Assembly (NCBI GenBank): GCA_945900775.1
Contig: CAMDJP010000003.1
Location: 31,778-95,777, forward strand
Length of the DNA: 64,000 nucleotides
Direction: 5' to 3'
Source of the DNA: Akkermansia muciniphila
Lineage (GTDB): Bacteria > Verrucomicrobiota > Verrucomicrobiia > Limisphaerales > SIAT01
Below the pieces are notes generated by a model. That model saw nothing but the letters and a program-made list of their open reading frames with translations. It had not been told where the DNA came from and did not search any database. Below are positions 38,114 through 46,436 of this stretch, piece after piece. The position numbers and the translations under genes are program-made. The first letter of the stretch is position 1; every line of letters begins with the position of its first letter.

Positions 38114-39091
38114 CTACTTGAGCTCCGCATCCTTCATCGCATCCGCTTTCCGATACAGGCTGGTCGGGATGAGCAACTCCTTCGGCACGTCCTCGCCTTT
38201 GGAGTGCTTCACAATAGCGCGGACGATTTCGATGCCCATCTTGTCGGGGAACTGAATCGGGTCAGCGTAAATCTTCCCGTCCTTGATGGCTTGCTTACCC
38301 TCGGGCTGACCGTCGAAGCCGACGATGACAATCTGCGCGGTCTTGCCGGCCTTCTCGATGGCTGCGCGCGCGCCCAGCGCGGACGGGTCGTTGATCGCAA
38401 AAACCCCGCGCAAATCACCGTGAGCTTGAAGCGCATCCTCGGCAGCTTTGTAACCGACATCCTTCGCGCCGCCGCCGTCGAGTTCCATGACCATGTTAAT
38501 CTTCGCGTCGGCCTTGGCGTTGTGCGCATCGATGACCTCGCGAAAGCCTTTCACGCGCAGCCGGCAGGACTCGGCTTGCTTGAAATGGAGGATAGCGACC
38601 TTCCCGCCCGCCGCGCCGAGCGCTTCAATCATCGCCTGACCCGCCTCCTTGCCGCCGCCGAAGTTGTCCGTGGCGACCTGTGTGAGCAGCTTCACGCCCG
38701 GCTCGTTGCACGGGATGTCCACGGTGAGCACGGGAATGCCAGCGGCGTTGGCCTCCTGAATCACCGGCACGATGGAGCGCGATTCGCATGGGCTGAGGAC
38801 GATGGCCACGCACTTTTTCACGATGAAATCCTTCACGTGATTCGCCTGCCGCGCGACGTCGGTGTCGGCGCTGAGGACGATGGTGTCGTAACCATGCTTG
38901 GCGGCCTCGGCGGTGATGCTGTCGCCGATGACCTTGAAGAACGGGTTTTGCAACGTGAGCAACGTGACGCCGATGGTGCCTTTCTTTGCGGGCGCGGGCG
39001 CGACCACGACGGGCGGCGGCACCGACGGTTTCCCGCAAGCAACCAGCAAGGAGAGCGCGAGGGGGAGGAGACGGAGGCAATGGAGTTTCAT
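38114..39091 (-). CDS. RbsB-like sugar-binding lipoprotein of ABC transporter
   Basis: 325 residues from ATG 39091. The lipoprotein signal has lipobox LLVACGKP (Cys about 20), followed by a proline-rich tether. Two Rossmannoid lobes follow, starting KKGTIGVTLLTLQNPFFKVIG. They carry the usual block IVLSPCESRSIVPVIQEANA with GIPVLTVDIPCNEPG, and end in the PF13407-type pattern GVFAINDPSALGARAAIEKAG. It should deliver a sugar to the RbsC-like permease encoded two genes downstream. Cys residues in both lobes (SPCES and IPCNE) are unusual but not diagnostic. It is the upstream gene of a tight set with the AroE-like gene (1 bp gap). Confidence 0.93.
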   Translation of the reverse strand: MKLHCLRLLPLALSLLVACGKPSVPPPVVVAPAPAKKGTIGVTLLTLQNPFFKVIGDSITAEAAKHGYDTIVLSADTDVARQANHVKDFIVKKCVAIVLSPCESRSIVPVIQEANAAGIPVLTVDIPCNEPGVKLLTQVATDNFGGGKEAGQAMIEALGAAGGKVAILHFKQAESCRLRVKGFREVIDAHNAKADAKINMVMELDGGGAKDVGYKAAEDALQAHGDLRGVFAINDPSALGARAAIEKAGKTAQIVIVGFDGQPEGKQAIKDGKIYADPIQFPDKMGIEIVRAIVKHSKGEDVPKELLIPTSLYRKADAMKDAELK

Positions 39092-39211
39092 AGGTGTGTG
39101 GAGCGGTTCAAATTTGTCGTTGCGCGAGGTTAATGGTCTCGATGCTGCACCCGCAAGTGTCCTCTTCACTCAGCGATGACTTCGCCCGAGCGCCACAACC
39201 TTCCTGCCGTT

Positions 39212-40162
39212 TCACTGCGGCGCCCAATCCAAGCGAGCAATCCGGATGCCCTTCAGTGTCGGTAGCAGACTGGCGATGTGCCATTGGCCTTTGTGCCGGA
39301 TTAATTCTGGCGCGCCCAATGGCAGGGTGCCGAGGAAATGGCCGGTGTCGTCGTTGATGCCGAAGTCGAGTGGATCGCGCGAATGGTAAACGCTCGTCTG
39401 GGCCTCCGGACCGAGGCGCTGCGTGCGGAAGAGATAGAACTGCCCCGGCTGCGGCTCGACCACGAACGGATACTCCGCTGATTGCGGACCCGCACCGGCC
39501 TGCCCACCGCTCGCCACGATACGCGATTCGCCCCACTTTATAAAATCCTCCGAGGTGCGGCAGAAGACCGTGCCGCGCCGAGTCGGATGCGCGGTGTAGT
39601 AGCAATGCCACTTGGTGCCGATACGCAACAGCATCGGATCGCGCGCACTGCCCTTCGGCCCTTCATCGAAGAGACCCGTGCGCGGCCCCGCGAGCAGCCG
39701 GCGCGTGAAAGCTTTGCCATCCGCACTCGTCGCACTGGCAATGTGGCGTCCATCGCTATAGAAAAGTGCGAAACGCTCACCGTCCCGCACGCCGAACGGC
39801 GACTGCAAGCCGCCGGACAACTCGCCGAAACGCGGCTCAGCCAGAAGCGCAACACCGAGCGGCTTCCAATCGCGCGCGGTCAACACCGTGCCTTCCCAGC
39901 GGTGCAGGAGGTTCCCCTTGCCGCCGATGCGGGTTTTGCGAATCGTCGCCCAGAGTTGCCACGAATCGTCTGCCAAGGGCCAGAGCGTAAAGCCGGTCAC
40001 CTCCTGCTTCGCGTCAGTGAAGCCGCCGAGGTCGGGGTCGGCGGCAATGGTCCACCCTTCGCCGATGACTTTGGGAAAGAGCGGCTTCTCGGCTCGGCCC
40101 TCTTCAACACACACGCAGAGCGCCGCAACAAGCGACGCAAGACTCCGCGCGAGGGACGGCAT
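39212..40162 (-). CDS. Secreted glycoside hydrolase-like five-bladed propeller (GH43/GH32-like)
   Basis: 316 residues from ATG 40162, whose A overlaps the TGA stop of the DUF1501 gene (TGATG). Signal peptide about 1-23. The mature protein has repeated W-x-L-W and D-G-x-x-F-x-x-Y-S-D-G blade patterns. The block SARDPMLLRIGTKWHCYYT carries the RDP motif typical of GH32/GH68 and related GH43 enzymes, and YPFVVEPQPGQFYLFRTQ and APELIRHKGQWHIASL follow. A catalytic nucleophile Asp may lie near the start (PDLGGFTD) but I cannot prove it. It is probably translated together with the DUF1501 protein, tying that module to polysaccharide breakdown. Confidence 0.8.
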   Translation of the reverse strand: MPSLARSLASLVAALCVCVEEGRAEKPLFPKVIGEGWTIAADPDLGGFTDAKQEVTGFTLWPLADDSWQLWATIRKTRIGGKGNLLHRWEGTVLTARDWKPLGVALLAEPRFGELSGGLQSPFGVRDGERFALFYSDGRHIASATSADGKAFTRRLLAGPRTGLFDEGPKGSARDPMLLRIGTKWHCYYTAHPTRRGTVFCRTSEDFIKWGESRIVASGGQAGAGPQSAEYPFVVEPQPGQFYLFRTQRLGPEAQTSVYHSRDPLDFGINDDTGHFLGTLPLGAPELIRHKGQWHIASLLPTLKGIRIARLDWAPQ

Positions 40163-41625
40163 CACGCCAAGATCGGCTTGAGCAGCTTCGCCCCTTCGAC
40201 GCCGCTGAGGCGCACGTCGAGGCCCTGAAACTTCACCGAGAGGCGCGTGTGGTCGATGCCGAGCAGATGCAGCATCGTAGCGTGGAGGTCGTGGACATTG
40301 GTCGGGTTCTCCACGGCGGAGTAGCCGAGTTCGTCGGTCGCGCCGTAGCTGATGCCGCCTTTGATCCCACCACCCGCGAGCCAGATGCTGAAGCCGGCAT
40401 TGTGGTGGTCGCGGCCACTGCCGCCCTGGCTCATCGGAGTGCGGCCGAACTCGCCGGCCCAGACGATAATCGTGTCCTTCAACATGTCGCGCTGCTTGAG
40501 ATCCGTGATGAGTGCCATGCACGCGCGATCAATCTCCGCAGCCTTCAATGTCACGCCGTCCTTCACGCCGCCGTGATGATCCCAATCCTTGTGGTAAAGC
40601 TGGATGAATCGCGTGCCGCGCTGGGCAAGCCGCCGCGCGAGCAGGCAGTTGGAGGCGAAGGAACCATCACCCGGTTTGCAGCCGTAGAGCTCGAGAATCT
40701 TCTGCGGTTCCTTGGCGGCGTCCATCAACTCCGGCACGCTCGCTTGCATCTGAAACGCCATCTCATACTGCGCGATACGCGTGGCGATCTCGGGGTCGTC
40801 CACGATTGCGTCGTGCTTCTTGTTGAGCGCGTTCACGGCGGCGACGACGTCTCCCTGCTGCTCGCGCGAGACGCCCGCGGGCGAACCGAGATACATCACC
40901 GGATCGCCCTTGCCGCGCAGATGGACGCCCTGAAAACGGCTCGGCAGGAAGCCCGCCGACCATTGACGCGCGGCGATCGGTTGGTTCTGCCCGCCCTTGC
41001 CGAGCGAGGTGAGCACGACGAAGCCGGGCAGGTCCTCCGCCTCGGTGCCGAGGCCGTAGGTGAGCCACGAGCCCATCGAAGGCCGACCGGCGATTTGCGA
41101 GCCGGTGTTCATGAACATGTGTGCCGGGTCGTGGTTGATTGCCTCGGTCGTCATCGAGCGGACGAAGCAGATCTCGTCGCTCACCGATCCGATCTGCTGG
41201 AAGAGGTCGCAGATCTCCGCGCCCCCCTTGCCGAACTTCTTGAAGCCGAGCTGCGGCCCGAAGCAGTTCAGCTTCGCCCCCTGCAACTGGGCGATCTGCT
41301 TGCCCTTCGTGAACGACTCGGGCATCGCTTGGCCGTGCATCGTGGCGAGCTTCGGCTTGTGATCCCACGTCTCGAGATGCGAGGGCCCGCCGGCCATCGA
41401 GAGCCAGATCACGCGCTTGGCCTTGGCCGCGTGATGCAGCGGCCTGACAACGCCGGGCCACTTGTCCTTGGCGGATGAAGAGGTCTTTTTCTCAGCGGCG
41501 AACAGGGACGAGCTCAGGAGTGAAGCGAGCGCGAAACCGCCCACGCCCTGGGCCGTGTGGCCGAGGAAGACGCGGCGGGTCTGCTGCTGCTGGCGGAATT
41601 GGCGGAGTTCGGAGTGGAGATTCAT
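40162..41625 (-). CDS. DUF1501 protein (partner of 41630-44734)
   Basis: 487 residues from ATG 41625. The export signal begins with a weak RR-type pattern (QQQTRRVFLGHTAQGVGGFA). DUF1501 blocks are complete: WLSMAGGPSHLETWDHKP, MGSWLTYGLGTEAEDLPGFV, LLARRLAQRGTRFIQLYHKDW, VWAGEFGRTPMSQGGSGRDH and the C-terminal SVKFQGLDVRLSGVEGAKLL. It starts 4 bp after the PSD1 gene and overlaps the glycoside hydrolase-like gene by 1 bp, giving an operon of at least three exported proteins. Confidence 0.94.
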   Translation of the reverse strand: MNLHSELRQFRQQQQTRRVFLGHTAQGVGGFALASLLSSSLFAAEKKTSSSAKDKWPGVVRPLHHAAKAKRVIWLSMAGGPSHLETWDHKPKLATMHGQAMPESFTKGKQIAQLQGAKLNCFGPQLGFKKFGKGGAEICDLFQQIGSVSDEICFVRSMTTEAINHDPAHMFMNTGSQIAGRPSMGSWLTYGLGTEAEDLPGFVVLTSLGKGGQNQPIAARQWSAGFLPSRFQGVHLRGKGDPVMYLGSPAGVSREQQGDVVAAVNALNKKHDAIVDDPEIATRIAQYEMAFQMQASVPELMDAAKEPQKILELYGCKPGDGSFASNCLLARRLAQRGTRFIQLYHKDWDHHGGVKDGVTLKAAEIDRACMALITDLKQRDMLKDTIIVWAGEFGRTPMSQGGSGRDHHNAGFSIWLAGGGIKGGISYGATDELGYSAVENPTNVHDLHATMLHLLGIDHTRLSVKFQGLDVRLSGVEGAKLLKPILA

Positions 41626-41629
41626 GGCA

Positions 41630-44600
41630 TTACGAGCGCGTGATGGTTTCGTGCAAGTTGAGCAGGACGCGCGCGACACTCGTCCACGCAGCGAGTTCGG
41701 CGATATCCGCGGCCTGCGGTGCGGGCGAGACGCCGGCCTTCAACAACGCCTCGGCAGCCTTGGTGTCAGCCTTGTACTGCGCGAGGTGCTTGTCGAAGAG
41801 CGCACGTACGGTCACGAGTTCCTCAGCGCTCGGCGTGCGTGCGACTGCTTGTTTCCAGGCCCACGCCAGCCGGGCGTCGGTGGTGTTGCCGCCCTCCTTC
41901 ACGATGCGCACAGCGAAGGCGCGAGCGGATTCGACGTAACTCGGATCGTTGAGCAGGACGAGCGCCTGCTGCGGAATGTTCGACCGGGCGCGATCGGCGG
42001 CGCACTCCTCACGCGTGGGCGCGTCGAAGGCGAGCATGCTCGGGTGGGTGAAGGAGCGTTGCCACCAGGTGTAGAGGCCGCGACGGTACTGGTCTTCACC
42101 TGCGCTGGCATCGTAGCCGCGCACGGGGAAATTCAAGTTCTCCCAGTAACCATCGGGCTGATACGGCCGCACACTCGGACCGCCGATTTTCGGCACGAGC
42201 AGGCCGGAGACAGCCAGCGCGTTGTCGCGCACCAACTCGGCGTCAAGCCGCCAGCGGCTTTGGCGTGCGTGCTCACGGTTCTCGGGATCCCGCACCAGCA
42301 TCTCACGCGAGGCGATGGAGGTCTGCCGATAGGTCTGACTGGTGACGATGGTGCGGACGAGGCGTTTCACATCCCAACCGTTGTCCCGGAAATCAGCTGC
42401 GAGCCAGTCGAGCAGCGCGGCGTTCGGCGGCGGTTCGCCCTGTGCACCGAGGTCGTCGAGCACTTTGGAAAGGCCGGTGCCAAAGAATTGCCTCCAGAGG
42501 CGGTTCACGAAGACTCGCGCAGTGAGCGGGTTGTCCCGCGCAACAATCCACTCGGCGAGGTCGAGACGGTTGAGGCGACGGTCAGCGGGTTGCTTCGCAC
42601 CGACGGCGAGATAGGCTGGCAGCGCGGGCTCAATCAGCGGACCGCTGTCGTCCATCCAGTTGCCACGCGATAAGAGTCGGACGGTGCGCGGTGTGGGCGA
42701 TGATTCGGAAACGATGCAGCGCGGAAGTTTTGCCTCGAAGTCCGTCCGCGCCTTTTTCGCCACGACGATTTGTTGGCGCAACTTCACCAACTCGGGCGCG
42801 AAACTCTTGTAGTGCGCGAAGAGTTTTTCCTGTTGCGCTGCGGCGCGTTTCTCGGGCGCGATCTTCAGGATGGAAGCGATATCTGCCGGGGGTGCGGGCG
42901 GAGCGATCGTGCGAGCAGCGACGGTGTCCGCCGTCGCGGCGATACGGAAGCGGCCGAGCGTGTGGTCCTTGCCATCGTGGTTCTGCTTCAACTCGATGAC
43001 GAGCGTGTCGCCAGCGGCGGTGGTGAGCGGCTCGGCTAACTCGAGCAGAAGATAATTCTCTCGGCCAGCTTGGGGCAGGATGGCCCAGCCGAACTGCGCG
43101 CCCTTCGCATCGTCATCAATGACCGAGGCTGCGGCCCAAATCTTGTAAGGATTCTTCTCCACGAACGTCGTCTGCTCGAAAGTCGCGCGCGCGGCGGCGA
43201 ACTTGACAGGCCTCGCCGAGCCGGTCGCCGACTGCACACGCGCAATCACCTCGGTGAGTACGAAGTTTCCGTTCGGCGCGCGACCGGGCCCGCTCGCCGG
43301 GAGCGAGGCGTCCGGCAATGCCTCAAAGCGCACGCCGATGATGCCGCTGACTGTGTTGGTGACGGTGACGGTGTAGGTCTCCTTTTCGGGATTCTTGCCA
43401 CTAGCCAGCACGGAACCGTCGGGCTGTATGGCAAGCTTCGCGCCACCGGCGGATTTAACGGCCGCGAACGCGAGCGGTTTCCAGTGCCCCTCGCGCTGCA
43501 CCGAGGTCGACGCAGCTTCCTGCCATTTGGCGAAGGCTGCCTCAATCGCAGGCTGTGGCCCATCGAGTTCCTTTTGGTACCGCGCGATTTCGCCGTCGAA
43601 GCGGGCGAGTTCGGCGTTGCCCTTCGCATCGGGCACAATCATTCCTGGCTCACGCCGACCGACGATTGGCTCCTTGATATCCGCAAAAAACGCGCCCATC
43701 GCGTAGAAATCGCGCGCGGTCGTAGGATCGAACTTGTGGTCGTGGCATTGCGCGCAACCGATGGTTTGGCCAAGCCAGACGGCACCGACGGCGCGAACGC
43801 GGTCGGTGAGATAGCGCGCCTCGTAATCTTTCGCCTGCGCGCCGCCTTCCTCGGTGGTGAGCAGGAGGCGGTTGAAGGCGGAGCCGACGCGCGTCTCGAT
43901 CGTCGCATTCGGCAGTAGGTCCCCGGCGAGCTGTTCGCGTGTGAACTGGTCGAACGGCTTGTTCTCGTTGAACGCGCGGATGACGTAGTCGCGGTAGGGA
44001 TAGACGTTGCGCGGCGTGTCGGAGTGGTAACCGATGGTGTCGGCGAAGCGGACGACATCGAGCCAGCCAATCGCCATTCGCTCGCCGTAATGCGGCGAAG
44101 CAAGCAGCCGCTCGACGAGCTTCGCGTAGGCGTCGGGGGATTTATCGCTCACGAAGGCTTCCATTTCCGCTGGTGTAGGCGGAAGTCCGACGAGGTCGAA
44201 CCAAAACCGGCGAGCGAGGGTACGGCGGTCGGCCTCCGGCGAAGGCTTGAGGTTGATTGCCTTAAGCCGCTGCTGCACGAGGAAGTCCACACCGTTCTGA
44301 CCAGCGGGCACGGCGGGTTTCGCGAGCGGCTGATAGGCCCAGTGCGTCTGATATTCCGCGCCCTGCTCGATCCACTTCTGCAACAGCGCGACCTCGCGCG
44401 GTCCCAGCTTCTTGTGGCTCTCTGGCGGCGGCATGAGATCATCACTGTCCTTGGTGGTGATGCGCCGGACCAGTTCGCTCGTGGTCGGTTGCTTGGGAAC
44501 TATGGCGATCTTGCCGGACTTAGCCGCTTTGATCGCCGACTCGCGCTGGTCGAGACGTAGCCCGGCCTTCACCTGCTTTGCATCCGGACCGTGGCAGGCG

Positions 44601-44734
44601 AAACAGTTTTCGGAAAGGACAGGCCGGATGTCGCGATTGAAATCAATCTTCGCGGGCAGTGGCGCGAGGGTGGGCGCGGCTAGAATCGGCGACGCACAGA
44701 CGAACATCACAGAAAGGAACAGGAATGGTTTCAT
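41630..44734 (-). CDS. Secreted PSCyt1/DUF1549/beta-sandwich/DUF1553 protein
   Basis: 1034 residues from ATG 44734; the signal peptide MKPFLFLSVMFVCASPILAA fixes the start. The cytochrome-like domain has CFACH at 44-48 and a P-P-P-E-S-H-K-K motif near 102-109. DUF1549 (about 150-350) contains a second haem-type motif, CAQCHDHKFDP, from 327. A beta-rich insertion at about 420-600, with VTVTNTVSGIIGVRFEALPD, resembles a carbohydrate-binding sandwich. DUF1553 then runs to the C-terminus (KQPADRRLNRLDLAEWIV to the end). It is followed after 4 bp by its DUF1501 partner. The insertion site matches the place where its paralogues carry PA14 or nothing. Confidence 0.94.
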   Translation of the reverse strand: MKPFLFLSVMFVCASPILAAPTLAPLPAKIDFNRDIRPVLSENCFACHGPDAKQVKAGLRLDQRESAIKAAKSGKIAIVPKQPTTSELVRRITTKDSDDLMPPPESHKKLGPREVALLQKWIEQGAEYQTHWAYQPLAKPAVPAGQNGVDFLVQQRLKAINLKPSPEADRRTLARRFWFDLVGLPPTPAEMEAFVSDKSPDAYAKLVERLLASPHYGERMAIGWLDVVRFADTIGYHSDTPRNVYPYRDYVIRAFNENKPFDQFTREQLAGDLLPNATIETRVGSAFNRLLLTTEEGGAQAKDYEARYLTDRVRAVGAVWLGQTIGCAQCHDHKFDPTTARDFYAMGAFFADIKEPIVGRREPGMIVPDAKGNAELARFDGEIARYQKELDGPQPAIEAAFAKWQEAASTSVQREGHWKPLAFAAVKSAGGAKLAIQPDGSVLASGKNPEKETYTVTVTNTVSGIIGVRFEALPDASLPASGPGRAPNGNFVLTEVIARVQSATGSARPVKFAAARATFEQTTFVEKNPYKIWAAASVIDDDAKGAQFGWAILPQAGRENYLLLELAEPLTTAAGDTLVIELKQNHDGKDHTLGRFRIAATADTVAARTIAPPAPPADIASILKIAPEKRAAAQQEKLFAHYKSFAPELVKLRQQIVVAKKARTDFEAKLPRCIVSESSPTPRTVRLLSRGNWMDDSGPLIEPALPAYLAVGAKQPADRRLNRLDLAEWIVARDNPLTARVFVNRLWRQFFGTGLSKVLDDLGAQGEPPPNAALLDWLAADFRDNGWDVKRLVRTIVTSQTYRQTSIASREMLVRDPENREHARQSRWRLDAELVRDNALAVSGLLVPKIGGPSVRPYQPDGYWENLNFPVRGYDASAGEDQYRRGLYTWWQRSFTHPSMLAFDAPTREECAADRARSNIPQQALVLLNDPSYVESARAFAVRIVKEGGNTTDARLAWAWKQAVARTPSAEELVTVRALFDKHLAQYKADTKAAEALLKAGVSPAPQAADIAELAAWTSVARVLLNLHETITRS

Positions 44735-44828
44735 AAATTTCTTTACTCTCTCGATTTGGGACGTCACCGCCCTAGTGAATAATTCAAACTCGGTTCGCAC
44801 TCGGACATCACGCGAACGCAGCGGTGAA

Positions 44829-45110
44829 TCAGGATTCCTGTTCCTCGCCAAAGATTCCATTCACCAACACAAAGATGGCCGTGCCCGCCGCGACCACGAT
44901 AAACGTGGCGATCATGCGCCAGAACGTGTCCTTTCCCGCGAACTCCCAGATTGCCAAAATACCGGCCACGACACTCGCTACGAGACAGAAAGCAATGATG
45001 TAGAAGGCGCCGGAGCGCACTATTTTTGGGGCGAAGAAACCCTTCGCTCTTTTCGCGCGAACCGGAGATTGCGCGATGGCTTCGGGCAATTGCGGGGGGA
45101 TAGCGTTCAT
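44829..45110 (-). CDS. Small two-helix membrane protein
   Basis: 93 residues from ATG 45110. The basic, proline-containing N-terminus (about 1-30) is followed by two hydrophobic segments near 36-56 and 67-84, and it ends in an acidic tail (FGEEQES). A cytoplasmic N-terminus with a helical hairpin is likely. No family is recognised. It sits between the RCC1 gene (67 bp upstream) and the PSD1 gene (94 bp downstream), on the same strand. Confidence 0.7.
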   Translation of the reverse strand: MNAIPPQLPEAIAQSPVRAKRAKGFFAPKIVRSGAFYIIAFCLVASVVAGILAIWEFAGKDTFWRMIATFIVVAAGTAIFVLVNGIFGEEQES

Positions 45111-45177
45111 CTTTTGAAGGTTAGCAAGCGGGCCCCAAACGACGCAACGGTTTTCCTGAAAACCCGCGGCGCCCTCG

Positions 45178-46341
45178 CTATTCGTCTTTGAAGACCACGC
45201 GCGTAGGCACACGCTTGACCCCGCCGATGTCACCGCCGGTCTGACCGTCACGGTTACGACCCCACGCCCAGACGCTGCCGCCCTTCTTCAAGGCGACCGA
45301 GTGCGCATCGCCGCCGGCGACGCTTTTCCAGTCGGCATCCGCGCCAACGCGCGCCGGGGTGCGCTGCTTCTCCGTGGTGCCGAGACCGAGTTGGCTGGCG
45401 CTGTTGGCGCCCCACGCCCAGAGCGAACCATCGCGTTTGATGGCCAGCGAATGGTTCTCGCCCACGGCGATGGAGACCCAGTTCGTCTCGAGGTTGATAC
45501 GCCGAGGCTGCAGGCGATTATCCAGCCCACCGTCGCCGACCTGGCCGAACTCGTTGTTTCCCCACCCCCAAATGGTCCCGTCTCGGCGCAATGCCAGCGA
45601 ATGCGCCCCGCCGGCGGCAATGGAGACCCAATTCGTGTTCAGACCGACACGCGCGGGCGCGAGACGGGTTTGCGTGGTCTCGTCACCAAGCTGCCCATAG
45701 AAATTACCGCCCCAAGACCAAAGCGTGCCGTTGCTCTTGAGCGCCAGGGTGCTCTCGCTGCTGGTCTTGACATCCACCCAATCCTTTTCCAAACCGATTT
45801 GGCAAGGGCGAAGTCTATCCAGCTTCGTGCCGTCGCCGAGTTGACCCCAACCGTTGTTGCCCCAACCCCAAAGCGAACCGTCACTCTTCAACGCCATCGT
45901 GCTCGCTCCGCCCGGTGAGAGCTTTCTCCACGTGAAGTCCACTCCGATAAGTATCGGCTTGTTCTGCTTCCCGCGGCTGCCATCACCGAGTTGGCCGGAG
46001 CTATTGTCTCCCCAAGTCCAGAGTGACCCATCGCGCTTGAGCGCCGCGGTATAGTTTGCGCCCGCAGCGACCTGAGCCCAACGCTCCAGCGCCACGATGG
46101 CCCACGGTGACGCCTTACTTGCCTCGGTCTTGTCTCCGAGTTGGCCGTCCTTGTTCTGACCCCAGATCCAGATGATGCCGTCGTTCCGAAGGAAGATGGA
46201 ATGCTGAATCCCCGAGGCAATCTGCGATTCGATGCGTGCTGCCGGCGCAGCTGCCGTTGCAGAAATCGCAGTTAGAACCAAGCACAGAAAAAGAGTTACC
46301 GCAGGTCGGTCAGCAGACTTTTTGGTGCGTAAACGGCTCAT
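45178..46341 (-). CDS. Secreted RCC1-repeat beta-propeller
   Basis: 387 residues with a signal peptide (about 1-33). About seven tandem RCC1 repeats of near 50 residues cover the mature chain. Each has the consensus D-G-x-x-W-x-W-G-x-N-x-x-G-Q-L-G-D-G (for example SLWTWGDNSSGQLGDG, TLWSWGGNFYGQLGDE, SLWAWGANSASQLGLG). This gives a single closed propeller, likely a binding protein; no exchange-factor role should be assumed in bacteria. The start codon is not preceded by its own ribosome-binding site. A short leader frame with a perfect AGGAGG begins 13 bp upstream and overlaps it. Confidence 0.93.
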   Translation of the reverse strand: MSRLRTKKSADRPAVTLFLCLVLTAISATAAAPAARIESQIASGIQHSIFLRNDGIIWIWGQNKDGQLGDKTEASKASPWAIVALERWAQVAAGANYTAALKRDGSLWTWGDNSSGQLGDGSRGKQNKPILIGVDFTWRKLSPGGASTMALKSDGSLWGWGNNGWGQLGDGTKLDRLRPCQIGLEKDWVDVKTSSESTLALKSNGTLWSWGGNFYGQLGDETTQTRLAPARVGLNTNWVSIAAGGAHSLALRRDGTIWGWGNNEFGQVGDGGLDNRLQPRRINLETNWVSIAVGENHSLAIKRDGSLWAWGANSASQLGLGTTEKQRTPARVGADADWKSVAGGDAHSVALKKGGSVWAWGRNRDGQTGGDIGGVKRVPTRVVFKDE

Positions 46342-46354
46342 AAATTAGACGCAT
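46310..46354 (-). CDS. 14-codon leader ORF with strong ribosome-binding site, overlapping RCC1 start
   Basis: ATG 46354-46352 is preceded by AGGAGG (46365-46360) with a 5-bp spacer and encodes MRLIYEPFTHQKVC before TGA at 46312-46310. It runs in a different frame through the RCC1 ATG (46341-46339). The RCC1 frame has a TAA two codons before its ATG and so cannot start earlier. Most genes here lack any Shine-Dalgarno motif, so this one is conspicuous. Translation of the leader could control or enable RCC1 expression. Confidence 0.5.
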   Translation of the reverse strand: MRLIYEPFTHQKVC

Positions 46355-46359
46355 AAAAA

Positions 46360-46380
46360 CCTCCTCTACACTTTATCATA
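46360..46380 (-). promoter_or_regulatory. AGGAGG ribosome-binding site with possible -10 box
   Basis: AGGAGG occupies 46365-46360, and TATGAT at 46380-46375 matches 5 of 6 of the -10 consensus. No good -35 lies 16-18 bp upstream, so the promoter part is weak. The ribosome-binding site is 18 bp from the RCC1 ATG, too far for it, but ideal for the leader ORF. Confidence 0.5.
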
Positions 46381-46436
46381 ATCCTCACTTAATCAAGTCG
46401 CATCTTCCTCGCCGGCGGCATTTTGAACGGAAAATA

